From CAZBDU01 sp964490725 (GTDB lineage Bacteria; Spirochaetota; Spirochaetia; SZUA-6; DRHE01), in NCBI GenBank assembly GCA_964490725.1, contig CAZBDU010000016.1:19110-83109 (forward strand): a stretch of DNA of 64,000 nucleotides, read 5' to 3'. Positions 1 to 8,295 of this stretch are shown one piece after another (within the stretch, counting starts at the first letter, position 1; every line of letters begins with the position of its first letter). Under the pieces are notes generated by a model, which was given only the letters and a program-made list of their open reading frames with translations, ran no database searches and had not been told where the DNA came from. The position numbers and the translations under genes are program-made.

Positions 1-46
1 TGAGGAAGAGGACGGTCGGGGGGGCGCGGCGAGCGTTCGTGGTCAC
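1..46 (-). CDS. Possible start of the next gene after cmr6 (partial)
   Basis: After the cmr6 stop, the minus strand offers a GTG at 46 with a GAGG-like ribosome site just before it, and the frame stays open to the window edge (about 15 residues, MTTNARRAPPDRPLP). In type III-B loci the gene after the cmr set is often an accessory or CARF effector, but nothing in these few residues shows that. The call rests only on operon position, the start codon and the ribosome site. Confidence 0.25.
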   Translation of the reverse strand, partial: MTTNARRAPPTVLFL

Positions 47-53
47 CTCGGTA

Positions 54-1217
54 TCACCTCCCTTTGTGCCTCGGTTCTCGTAGGGTGAGCGTGTACCCTT
101 GAGGGTGTACGTTAGCCACCCAGACGTCCGTGGTCTCTCCGATCCCGACCTCCGGCGGGTCTTGTCCCGCGAAGTGGCCCAGGAATCCGTCGTCGGCACG
201 GAACTTGGGCTTTCCCTTGCCCGCTGGATCCTCCACCCGCGTAACGGCAACTCGATCGCCGCGATGGTGCCGCGGCCGCCTATCCTCCGCCGTCACGCGC
301 GAGGGGCTGGCGCTCCCAGCGGGAGCAGGGGCGGCCTCGCTGAGTTGAACCAGCCGGCCGTATCCGCTGCTGGTCTTCCCGCCGACTCCCCACTCCCGCA
401 AAGCGTCGGTGAGAAGCCGCTCGGCAAGCCGGGTCCAGTCCGGCGGCCCCGAAAGCGCCAGGAGCATCCGCACGCGCGGCCGTACGGTCAGGAACGCGAC
501 TGGAGTGGGGGGCTGGTAATCGTTCGGCCAGTTCTTCTTGTCCGATGGGGGATCGTAGTAGTTCTCCTTCTGATGCACAGTGATCACGTCCGCCGCGAAA
601 GGACGGTCGCCGTTAGCGCTTCCCGGGACGTAGAGGGCGTCGTGGAAGACGACCAGCCCTGCCGCAGCGCCGGCCTCGATACCCCGCTCGCGCATCGCGC
701 CGTCTTCGTCTGCGTCCGGGGCGCCGAACAGCGCCCGGTAGACCTCGCCGGGGCCGCGGCGCAGGCGCCGACCGTCCCATGTCAGGCCCTGGTAGCGCGC
801 GCGTTCCCGCTCTGTCTCCTGCTGCTCCCATGGCAGGAGATCGGCATTTTCGGGTCCGTACACCGCATCGCCGTAATGGGCGAGAAGGCCCTTGATCGCC
901 GATCCTGGGACCATCGGCACGCCCCATGTGTGCTGGACGGTGACGCCGACGTCCGTTGCGCTCGCGTTGCCGTGACCCACGAGCAGCCGGCTCGCCAGGG
1001 TGAGCTCGAACACGCGGTCACCGGGCGCCCGAAAGCTCGCCTTCCACCGCTCGAAAGCGCGCAGGTAGTCAGGCGAAACCGCGAGGCCTGCGAGTGCTGT
1101 CAGCCAGCTCGCCCGCCTGGCGTCGGGGACCTTGCCGCCAGCTTCGACCGGCGCCCAGGCCTCGTAGGCGAGACCCAGATGATCCGGTGTCCCGACCGAT
1201 CGCAGCGCGCCGCGCAT
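54..1217 (-). CDS. cmr6: Type III-B RAMP subunit Cmr6 with C-terminal extension
   Basis: Cas7-like RAMP subunit expected to cap the Cmr backbone beside Cmr1 (family knowledge). Visible: the RAMP segment with GHGNAS at about 81-86 and VPGSAIKG at 103-110, and the glycine-rich loop GVGGKTSSGYG near residue 285. About 98 residues follow that loop; the stretch from GDRVAVTRV to GYTLTLRE alternates like a small beta/OB-type domain, which is unusual for Cmr6. An ATG at 1217 is chosen because GGGGA lies 9 bases upstream; a GTG at 1223, forming GTGA with the cmr5 stop, would add two residues. 387 aa. Last recognisable cmr gene of the operon. Confidence 0.88.
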   Translation of the reverse strand: MRGALRSVGTPDHLGLAYEAWAPVEAGGKVPDARRASWLTALAGLAVSPDYLRAFERWKASFRAPGDRVFELTLASRLLVGHGNASATDVGVTVQHTWGVPMVPGSAIKGLLAHYGDAVYGPENADLLPWEQQETERERARYQGLTWDGRRLRRGPGEVYRALFGAPDADEDGAMRERGIEAGAAAGLVVFHDALYVPGSANGDRPFAADVITVHQKENYYDPPSDKKNWPNDYQPPTPVAFLTVRPRVRMLLALSGPPDWTRLAERLLTDALREWGVGGKTSSGYGRLVQLSEAAPAPAGSASPSRVTAEDRRPRHHRGDRVAVTRVEDPAGKGKPKFRADDGFLGHFAGQDPPEVGIGETTDVWVANVHPQGYTLTLREPRHKGR

Positions 1218-1219
1218 GA

Positions 1220-1621
1220 TCACTCGTCCCCGAAGGTCGCCTGGACGGCGCGTTTGAGCCACGCGGCGACCTTGAGCATCTCGCGCATGGCAAGCATGTA
1301 CGAGTCGACGTCGAGCGCTCGCACGCGATCGGGAAGGGTGTTCCCCGTCGCGCCATGCAGCCCGTATACTCCGGCCGCAGCGAGGTGCTCCAGGAGCAGC
1401 TTCCCGTGGTCGCCCAGGCGTTCGAGCTCGGCCATCGCCGCGGCAAGCCCGCTCCGCAGGATGTTCGCGCCCAGGTCATTGACGGCGATCTTGTAGTCCC
1501 TTCGCTGGTCCGCCGGCGCCTTGCCGACAACCTCGTAGGCGTGCAGCGCTCGCTGCTGGTCGCGCAGAAGCGCTGCGCCCGAGGAGGACCGAACGGGTTC
1601 GGGAGCGTCAGGTTTGGCCAT
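1220..1621 (-). CDS. cmr5: Type III-B small subunit Cmr5
   Basis: Short, mostly helical protein (133 aa) between cmr4 and cmr6, the usual place and size for Cmr5, the small subunit that lines the inner filament of the Cmr complex. Sequence support: basic helices around LLRDQQRALHAYEVV and the NDLGANILRSGLAAAMAEL segment, typical of Cmr5 proteins, which conserve little else. The ATG at 1621 is preferred over 1627 because AAGGAAG sits at proper distance from it. It overlaps cmr4 by 14 bases. Identity depends partly on context. Confidence 0.82.
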   Translation of the reverse strand: MAKPDAPEPVRSSSGAALLRDQQRALHAYEVVGKAPADQRRDYKIAVNDLGANILRSGLAAAMAELERLGDHGKLLLEHLAAAGVYGLHGATGNTLPDRVRALDVDSYMLAMREMLKVAAWLKRAVQATFGDE

Positions 1622-2468
1622 GCACATCTTCCTTTCGCGCGAAGGGAATCAGCCGGCAGCGCCCGCGTCCCGTGGTGGCCTTGCCCCCAAGCTGAAGCAC
1701 TTCCTCGACGGGAAGGGCGAAGTCGAGGACGTCTTCCGGTTCCATGGGAACGCCGTTCCTGCGACTCCGGTCACCGGCCAGCAGCCCCACGAGGAGGGTC
1801 TCAGGCGGCAGACTCTCTTCCAGCCATAGCGCTCCGGGCGCGGCTGTCCGCGTGCGCGGGTCGAGCCGTACCCGTGCGTCCACCTGCGTGGCCGTCTCCC
1901 AGAGGAACGACATCGTATCGTCGTCGACCACCGTGAAGCGCTTCGTGAAGATGTCTTCGCCGGGCGAGGCACGCGGCGCCAGGATCTCCGTCCATCGGGC
2001 GAGCTCGAAGAACTCCTCGGAGGGCAGGTCCAGGTCCTCGAGGTACAGACGGTTGTTATGGACGCAAGCGCTGCCGCGCGGGACACGGGCGCCGCGGCCC
2101 GCGAAGGCTGGGACGGGGAGTGTCATTCCAAGGTCCCGCTGCGCCAGGATAAGCAGAAGTGGCGAGGTGGTCCACGCGAACGTGCCTCGGAAGCTGCGGA
2201 CCGGGAGGGCGAGCAGCCTGGCATCGCCCGCCACCAGCGCGCCCGCGTGGGCACCGCGGTCGTCCGACGGTCCGAAGACGGCCTCCGTCTTCTCCGGGTC
2301 GGCCTCGCGCCGCATGTCGCGCAGCACCCCCTTGATCGACGAGCCGGGTACGAAGGGGATGCCCGTCGCCTTCATGCGCGCCGTGGGCAGGTCGATTATC
2401 TCCGCCGCATGTCCGGTCCCCGCGTGCAGAGGGGATAGCGCGTGCAGCAGAAAGGGTCTCGTGTTCAT
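1608..2468 (-). CDS. cmr4: Type III-B backbone subunit Cmr4
   Basis: Cas7-like subunit that forms the repeated backbone of the Cmr effector and cuts the target RNA at 6-nt spacing (family knowledge). Visible: the N-terminal RAMP segment LSPLHAGTG at 11-19; Asp-26 in EIIDLPTAR, at the position of the Cmr4 catalytic aspartate; PFVPGSSIKG at 38-47; and a C-terminal glycine loop GGKATTGRGR. 286 aa, a normal length. The start forms an ATGA overlap with the cmr3 stop. Retention of Asp-26 predicts RNase activity. Confidence 0.93.
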   Translation of the reverse strand: MNTRPFLLHALSPLHAGTGHAAEIIDLPTARMKATGIPFVPGSSIKGVLRDMRREADPEKTEAVFGPSDDRGAHAGALVAGDARLLALPVRSFRGTFAWTTSPLLLILAQRDLGMTLPVPAFAGRGARVPRGSACVHNNRLYLEDLDLPSEEFFELARWTEILAPRASPGEDIFTKRFTVVDDDTMSFLWETATQVDARVRLDPRTRTAAPGALWLEESLPPETLLVGLLAGDRSRRNGVPMEPEDVLDFALPVEEVLQLGGKATTGRGRCRLIPFARKEDVHGQT

Positions 2469-3631
2469 CGCTGACTCCTCCTCGGACTCCAGGTTCCCGC
2501 AACGACGCGGCCAAAGCCTTCTTCGATACGGGCCCCGAGGGACGCGAGCCACAGGCAGCGTGCATCGCCATCGCCGAAGGCGCGACCGTCGGCGCGTTCG
2601 AAGAAATAGACCGCTCCAGGCGGCACCATGCGGGAAGTGGGCTTCGGGGCTCCGCCGGCCATGTCCCAGCCCGAGACGGGTACGGGCCTCGGCACCATGG
2701 CGGCGCGTAACACGACCTCTCCTTCGAGCGGGCCAAGGCGACCCCGAAACTCGCGGCCGCGCCGCTCAAGTCCGTCGGGCAGCCAGCCACGCTCGAAGCA
2801 TGCCGGGCTCACGACCACGAGTCTCAGGCCGGAGCTACCTGGGCGAAATGCGTCCTCCACCGCCACCGGTGGATCGAAGACCTGAGCGGGGAGCGTTTCG
2901 ATCGGGGCAAGACGACTGTCTGATCCGAGCGTCGCGAGAGCGGGTGTATCTCCGCCAGGCAGCACGACCTCCACACCGATAGCCCACTCGGCGGCGGGCT
3001 CAAGGGTTTCCACCACATCGTGCGAGAACAGTGCGCCTTCGCGCGCGGTGAGCTCCTCGGCTTGGATGCCGACCCGCACCTGGACCCGCCGCGATGGCTC
3101 GAATGCGTTCCCGGGGTCCTGGGCTTGAACAGAGCGCCCAGCGAGCCATCCCGCGAAGAACTCCTCACTCCACCAGCGCGGAGCCGGAAGCGGCTTTGCC
3201 TCTTCGTCGAGCAGAGGCACCCACAGTGCCTCGCGCGCCTCGTCATCATCCCGGCCGAGCGTGGGCAGGCTCGGTGGAGCCGGCTCCAGCCGGCGAGCCT
3301 CGGCGCATCCCTCCAGCCACAGGGCGTCCGACGGCGCGGGCCAGACACGGTGCTTTCCGGTCCAAGGGGCATCCGGAGGCCGCCGCAGCACCAGGGTGCG
3401 GCCTAACTGCAGGACAGCAGTGCGCTCGCGCCAGTCTTGCCGCCCAAAGTGCTGTCCGGTCCTGCTCTCTTCTGCGCGCCCCCATGCCGTCCGCAGGGCG
3501 CCCAGCACCGTCGACGGCCAGGGCCAGTGCAGCCCGTGGCCCCGGCCGGAAGCGCTGGTGTGCCATCCGCGGCCGTCCTTGCAGAACAGGCCGTCCCGCG
3601 GAACAAGTGCTACTCGAGCAGCTATGGTCAT
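2465..3631 (-). CDS. cmr3: Type III-B subunit Cmr3 (Cas5-like)
   Basis: Cas5-group RAMP that holds the crRNA 5' tag and contacts Cas10 (family knowledge). The N-terminus carries the Cmr3 pattern PRDGLFCKDGRGW followed by LHWPWPSTVLGALRTAWG at about 34-51. 388 aa. The ATG at 3631 forms an ATGA overlap with the cas10 stop; a longer upstream frame exists but lies inside cas10 and is not needed. The C-terminus keeps a glycine-rich segment near EEGFGRVVAG. Confidence 0.92.
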   Translation of the reverse strand: MTIAARVALVPRDGLFCKDGRGWHTSASGRGHGLHWPWPSTVLGALRTAWGRAEESRTGQHFGRQDWRERTAVLQLGRTLVLRRPPDAPWTGKHRVWPAPSDALWLEGCAEARRLEPAPPSLPTLGRDDDEAREALWVPLLDEEAKPLPAPRWWSEEFFAGWLAGRSVQAQDPGNAFEPSRRVQVRVGIQAEELTAREGALFSHDVVETLEPAAEWAIGVEVVLPGGDTPALATLGSDSRLAPIETLPAQVFDPPVAVEDAFRPGSSGLRLVVVSPACFERGWLPDGLERRGREFRGRLGPLEGEVVLRAAMVPRPVPVSGWDMAGGAPKPTSRMVPPGAVYFFERADGRAFGDGDARCLWLASLGARIEEGFGRVVAGTWSPRRSQR

Positions 3632-5445
3632 GCGATAGCCTCCTGCCGGTTCCGCCGCAGCCTCGGCGCGGCCTCGACCAACGTGCGCGCCACCAACATC
3701 CGCTCGATCCACGATGATACCTGGGCGCGCAGCGTCCCGTATCCCGAGCCCTCGTTGAGGGAAAGCCCCGCCGCATCCGGATCGACTCCGGACTCCCCGC
3801 CATGGACACGCGAAAGGGAGCGCCGCACCTCGAGTGCAAGAACGCGGGCCCGGCCGGTCTCGCTCGCCATGACGGGCTCTGGGAGGCGCGCTAGTGTGCG
3901 GGCGATCTCGTATACCTTGCGGGACGAAAGTCGCTCTCCCAGCACCTCTACGTCCGCTTGCAGGCGTGCGACGGGGTTGTCGTTCCACTCGTCCCACCGT
4001 GCCCGCCAGCAGTGCGCCCCGCCGGAACGCTTGTCGACTACGACCGCCAGCGCGTTTCGGTCGCGCTCCCCCTCACGCCCATGCTTTGCGCGCTTCTCCG
4101 CTTCGCGGCCCAAGGCCAGCAGGTCGCCCATGCTGTCCATGACGTGGCCAATGCCGATTCCGACTGAAAGAGTCGGTCGCTGTGCCTCCGGAAGCCTGGC
4201 GCAGGCCTCGGCAATCGCGGCGACGAAGCTCCGCCGGAGCGCCTCAGCGCAGGCAAGCGCCTCGGGAAGCGGAAGGAACGCGAGCACATCGTCACCCCCT
4301 GCATAGACCAGGGACCCGCGGTGGTTCCGCTCGACGATCCGCCTGGCTTCTCCCGCGAAGCCAGCCAGCCGGCGGGAAAGCGAACGATGCTCCTCAGCGG
4401 AACTTAGCGCGGCGATGGCCCAGCCCATGCGGTCGCCGTCGGCCACGAGACACGCGACATACGGGAAAGGGTCGCAGAGTACGTCAAGCAACGGTCCAAC
4501 GTGGTGTTGTCCCCACTCCTTGGGTGCGCCACTCAGCCCCTGCTCCTTGAACACGGACTCCCACCGGCTTCGGAGCAGGATGCTCGCGTCAAAGGGGAAG
4601 GCAGCGGCGCAGGGAAGGTCAGTGCGCGCAACGGGCGCAAGCCCGAGCTCCCCACATGCGTTCTTGAGCGCATCGAGGCGCCTCGGGAACTCGCGAGCGG
4701 CGAGGTCGACCCAAGAGGCCAATGCAACGTTGACGACGGGCACGAACTGGTCCGGCTCGCCGCCCATGCGCTTGACGAGTCCCACCGCGTCGAGCTCTTC
4801 GCCGCCGGCGATCCGGTACTTCCGGGCGAGATACACGTCCCTCTGGTTCGGCGGACTCAGCACGGATTCCCGCGCGCCGTCCAGACTGGACTTGGGGACG
4901 TTACCCTTCTGGTGCCGCCACGGCAGAAAATCGCGTAGGTTCTTTCTCGCCGCGATCGCCTGCTCGACGGCCCGGCGGGCTGTCGCGTATTCGGCGAGAG
5001 GCGCCCACGTGGCGGCGAACTCGACGCATGTGTCAATCTGTTCGTCCCACACCGCGTCGATGCCGCCCCCGAGAAGGTCCACACACCTACGCTTGACCGG
5101 GCCGGCGACGTCCTCCCGCCAGAAGCGCATCACCTCCGCGCGCGTCCCTCGGGCCACTTCCCGGGGTTCGACGCCGACGGGTATTTCAGCGAGGAGCTTG
5201 TTGGCGACATTGAGCGGTGGATCCCCGTTCGGTCGGAGCGGCGAGGGACACGCGGCCAGTTCCGCGTCTCCTGGTTCGAACGCAGGGAAAATGAGTCGTG
5301 CCCCGCGACCAACGAGGGCGCGCGCGGCCGCGCGGCCAAGCTCCGAGAGGAGGTGGCTCCCGTACCAGAGGTCTCGCGTGCGCCTCGCCTGCGCGATGAA
5401 GTCCTGGACCGGGCCCAGCGTGACGAGCAGGAGGTGTCCGGTCAC
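3628..5445 (-). CDS. cas10: Cas10 (Cmr2), HD-less, GGDD present
   Basis: Large subunit of the III-B complex. On target-RNA binding its palm domain makes cyclic oligoadenylates (family knowledge). Visible: GPVQDFIAQARRTRDLW at about 11-27, normally found after the HD nuclease domain; KSSLDGARESVL near 185-196; DGDRMG at 336-341; and the cyclase motif GGDD at 383-386. The protein is only 605 aa because it starts directly at the first palm-linked segment, so the HD DNase domain is absent rather than mutated. The GTG start at 5445 makes a GTGA overlap with the cmr1 stop. HD-less Cmr2 proteins are known elsewhere. The matching CARF effector is not visible in the window. Confidence 0.93.
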   Translation of the reverse strand: MTGHLLLVTLGPVQDFIAQARRTRDLWYGSHLLSELGRAAARALVGRGARLIFPAFEPGDAELAACPSPLRPNGDPPLNVANKLLAEIPVGVEPREVARGTRAEVMRFWREDVAGPVKRRCVDLLGGGIDAVWDEQIDTCVEFAATWAPLAEYATARRAVEQAIAARKNLRDFLPWRHQKGNVPKSSLDGARESVLSPPNQRDVYLARKYRIAGGEELDAVGLVKRMGGEPDQFVPVVNVALASWVDLAAREFPRRLDALKNACGELGLAPVARTDLPCAAAFPFDASILLRSRWESVFKEQGLSGAPKEWGQHHVGPLLDVLCDPFPYVACLVADGDRMGWAIAALSSAEEHRSLSRRLAGFAGEARRIVERNHRGSLVYAGGDDVLAFLPLPEALACAEALRRSFVAAIAEACARLPEAQRPTLSVGIGIGHVMDSMGDLLALGREAEKRAKHGREGERDRNALAVVVDKRSGGAHCWRARWDEWNDNPVARLQADVEVLGERLSSRKVYEIARTLARLPEPVMASETGRARVLALEVRRSLSRVHGGESGVDPDAAGLSLNEGSGYGTLRAQVSSWIERMLVARTLVEAAPRLRRNRQEAIA

Positions 5446-6842
5446 GGCGCCACCACCGTGGTCCGGTACCTGGCGCGGAGCCAATCAAGGAAGGCGTTGC
5501 GGAGGCTGCCCTTCCCAGCGAGCGCGGAGAAACGCGGCGCATCGCCCGGTGCGACGAGCCGGTCAAATGGCGCGGCCGAGCGATTCACACCCCCGACAAA
5601 GACCTCGCCTTGAGGATAGGCTCTGTTCAGCCAGAGCGCGCAAGGCAGGAAGGAGCCGTCGGCCAGCGGCATGGCCTTCACGATGAGCGGGCTGGCGAAA
5701 CGGTCGTGTTCTTCTCCGTTGTCCGAGCGCCACCGAAGCTCGAAGCCATCCGGTTCGTCCAGTCGGCCGCCGTTGCGCGGCCGCTTCTGGAACCGCCCGA
5801 TGATGGGCAGTCCGAACCCGGCGCGCGGCCAGGCCGGCGTGGCGTTGTGGTGGGGAGGATGGGCTGCCTTCCTCCCCTTGAGGTGGCGCACCTTGTCCGG
5901 CTCGGGCCAGTTGGAAATGGATGGGCGGTTCGGCTGGAGCTTGCCTGTCCCTGGCTCTCTCGCGCGATTGCCTGACCCGCCGCTCGTTCCCTGCCGAAAC
6001 TCCTTGAGCCATTCGAGCGCCGTGGTCCACGCCCTCGCGGCGTCTCCTTCCGCCTTGCCGATGTGCAGGGCCGCACCTGCGAGCCAAGGAGTATCGACCG
6101 CTTGCCTGTTTGGTGGCGCGAACACGTCGCACCCGAAAAGGGCTGTGAGCGCCTCGCGCGTCGCCGCGGTCGGCAGCCAGGCTCGAGCGTCCTCGATCAC
6201 GGCCAGGCTTCCCAGTCCGCGCCGGGTACGGCTCCCGTAGCCGCCGAACAGGAGCCAGGCACGGACGACGTTACGAAGTTCCGCCTCGCGGTCCTTCGGC
6301 GCTGTGAGAGTGAGCCGGAAACGAGTTCCTGGTTGGCGCCGCGGTGCGGCCGGCGTGTCCATCCTGTGCTCCGCGCGGGCCGGCCACAAGGCGTATGCGC
6401 CCGGCGTGTGCACCAAGTGGATGTCGCTGGCGTCAATCTCACCGGCGCGCTGCAACTCGACGCGGATCTCCACCGCGGAGCGCCCGCCCTTGTCGGCCGC
6501 CGCCCGACCCCAGAGGAGGCTCTCGGCTTCGTACAGGTCGTTCGCGCTCGGGAACTCGTGCTCGTGCCCCCGAAGCGCGCGCCACCAGAACCGCAGGTGC
6601 CCCCGCAGCGTCGTGGGCCGGATCACCTCCACCTCGTCAATCGCCCGCGTCTGGCTGCCCCCACCGAGGATCGGGGTCACGACATCAACGACGACCGAGA
6701 GCGAGCACAGGGCCGGCCCGCCGCGCGTGCTCCTTTCCCTCCGTGCAGGCAAGCTCTCGTAGGCCGGTGCCGAGGGCACGGAGTGTGCAGGCGGACCTCC
6801 AGAGGCTACTTCATTTCGTCCGGTGTTCTCACCTGTGCTCAT
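5442..6842 (-). CDS. cmr1: Type III-B RAMP subunit Cmr1
   Basis: Cas7-like subunit at the crRNA 3' end of Cmr. The family signature RGHLRFWWRALRG is at 80-92, preceded by VTPILGGG at 55-62. The first 45 residues are a polar, low-complexity leader not expected in Cmr1; the start is nevertheless supported by an ATGA overlap with the csb2 stop. 466 aa. This gene is the join between the type I-G half and the type III-B half of the operon, with no gap between them. Confidence 0.92.
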   Translation of the reverse strand: MSTGENTGRNEVASGGPPAHSVPSAPAYESLPARRERSTRGGPALCSLSVVVDVVTPILGGGSQTRAIDEVEVIRPTTLRGHLRFWWRALRGHEHEFPSANDLYEAESLLWGRAAADKGGRSAVEIRVELQRAGEIDASDIHLVHTPGAYALWPARAEHRMDTPAAPRRQPGTRFRLTLTAPKDREAELRNVVRAWLLFGGYGSRTRRGLGSLAVIEDARAWLPTAATREALTALFGCDVFAPPNRQAVDTPWLAGAALHIGKAEGDAARAWTTALEWLKEFRQGTSGGSGNRAREPGTGKLQPNRPSISNWPEPDKVRHLKGRKAAHPPHHNATPAWPRAGFGLPIIGRFQKRPRNGGRLDEPDGFELRWRSDNGEEHDRFASPLIVKAMPLADGSFLPCALWLNRAYPQGEVFVGGVNRSAAPFDRLVAPGDAPRFSALAGKGSLRNAFLDWLRARYRTTVVAP

Positions 6843-8284
6843 GGGCTGCCACCCACTCGCGCAAAGATCCCTACGCCGCAATGCCGACCAGCGCCCACCG
6901 CAAGCGGACCGGGTATGGGTTCTCTGAAGCCCAGCCGTACGTGCCAGGCGGGAAGGTGTTTGAGGTAATGCGGCCGGTGATACTGTCGTGGGTGCTGCGA
7001 TCCGGCCCAGAACGGTGCTTTCCGTAGCACAAGGGTCACGACGCCATCCACCGGAAGCCCTGCTTGTTCAATGGCTTGGAGCAGCAGTTTTTCCGCCTTG
7101 GCGTATTTGCTGTCGTCGAAACCCGGCAGGATCACAGGCGTCACGGTAGACCAGTCTTCGCTCTCACCGACATAGCGACCCACCATCTTGTTGGAAGTGG
7201 CACGCCAGAGATCGAGCAGGACTCCCCGTTCATTCCCGTTGTGATCGCGCAGGATCTGGTTTCGTAGACGATCCCGAGCCCACCACGCGTGCGCCCCGTC
7301 GCCGTCGTAGGGTTCCGCGATCAGCATCCGGCGGATCATACCGTCAGCGTGCTCGTGCCCGATCGTCGGGAGAGGCAGGTAAGAAAATCGAGGCGGCGTA
7401 TCATCGTTCCTCGCCGCAACGTGCCCGGCAACGTAGGTCTCCGACCCGCCGGGAAACTCGTGCGTGTCCGTGGTGGCGCATTTGCAGGCCAGGGAGCGCA
7501 ACATCGCGGCGACCTCGTTCGTCGTCTCCTGGCGAAAGGCGACTCCGTTGGGCAGTTCGAACGCCGCGTAGAAGCGGGAAGGCACCATCGTGCTTGCCAG
7601 ATAGTGAACGGTACGGAACTGGCTAGGTCTCCGGGGCGGGCGATAATTACCGCCGTCGATGCGCGAGATGAACGAGCTGTAGGCCTGCTCCAAGTCCTCA
7701 AGGGACCCATTCCGAGGTACGCGCCAAGTCCGGCCGCCGGTCGTGTTGGGGCTCCACGGACGCCAGCGCCGGCCAGGCAGGGCAGCGGTTTGGGCGTCGG
7801 TGAGGATCCGGCCGTCCCCAACGGCTTGGTCGATTCCCCAGCCCAGGGCGAGCATGTCGCGCGCTTCCTTGCAGACGACTGCCGCGTGGGAAAGCCCGGA
7901 CCGATCTTCCCCCTCATGGATGGGCCAAACGTAGTAGACCGTCTCTCCGCCGAGAAGCCGGTGAGGTCGGACGACCTTGCTCGTCAGCCGGTCTTGGCGC
8001 TCAAGGACCTTGTCGCCGTCGTTGTTCGGGACGAAATAGATGCACCGCGACGCGATCCACCCTTGAGGCGCGACGACAAGCGGTGGCTCTTGGCACGCCA
8101 ACCATCGAAACGCGGCGGCACGGGCTTCATCCCACGCCACACCTCGATAGCCAGCGTGAGCCCCGGCCACAAGCGCCTGGAAAAGACGCATCGGAGAGGG
8201 AGGCCATTCGGGCTCGCCTCCATCACCTTTGCCGTGGAACAGCGGATCGAGGAGGGTTACCGAGATGCACAGATGGCGGATCAT
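6839..8284 (-). CDS. csb2: Type I-G Csb2 (Cas5-Cas6 fusion)
   Basis: GSU0054-family subunit: an N-terminal Cas5-like part and a C-terminal Cas6-like part predicted to process crRNA and hold its ends. The N-terminal hallmark EWPPSPMRLFQALVA is at about 25-39. The C-terminus ends with AVGAGRHCGVGIFARVG, matching the glycine-rich loop of Cas6 with a histidine beside it. 481 aa. The ATG at 8284 lies 11 bases after the csb1 stop. No separate cas6 is visible, so this domain is the only candidate for crRNA maturation for both complexes. Confidence 0.9.
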   Translation of the reverse strand: MIRHLCISVTLLDPLFHGKGDGGEPEWPPSPMRLFQALVAGAHAGYRGVAWDEARAAAFRWLACQEPPLVVAPQGWIASRCIYFVPNNDGDKVLERQDRLTSKVVRPHRLLGGETVYYVWPIHEGEDRSGLSHAAVVCKEARDMLALGWGIDQAVGDGRILTDAQTAALPGRRWRPWSPNTTGGRTWRVPRNGSLEDLEQAYSSFISRIDGGNYRPPRRPSQFRTVHYLASTMVPSRFYAAFELPNGVAFRQETTNEVAAMLRSLACKCATTDTHEFPGGSETYVAGHVAARNDDTPPRFSYLPLPTIGHEHADGMIRRMLIAEPYDGDGAHAWWARDRLRNQILRDHNGNERGVLLDLWRATSNKMVGRYVGESEDWSTVTPVILPGFDDSKYAKAEKLLLQAIEQAGLPVDGVVTLVLRKAPFWAGSQHPRQYHRPHYLKHLPAWHVRLGFREPIPGPLAVGAGRHCGVGIFARVGGSP

Positions 8285-8295
8285 GTTTCTGTGAC

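Noticed and set aside
3628..5445. Type III-C assignment for the Cmr module
   Set aside because: Type III-C Cas10 has an inactivated cyclase motif; here GGDD is intact and the gene set is that of III-B.
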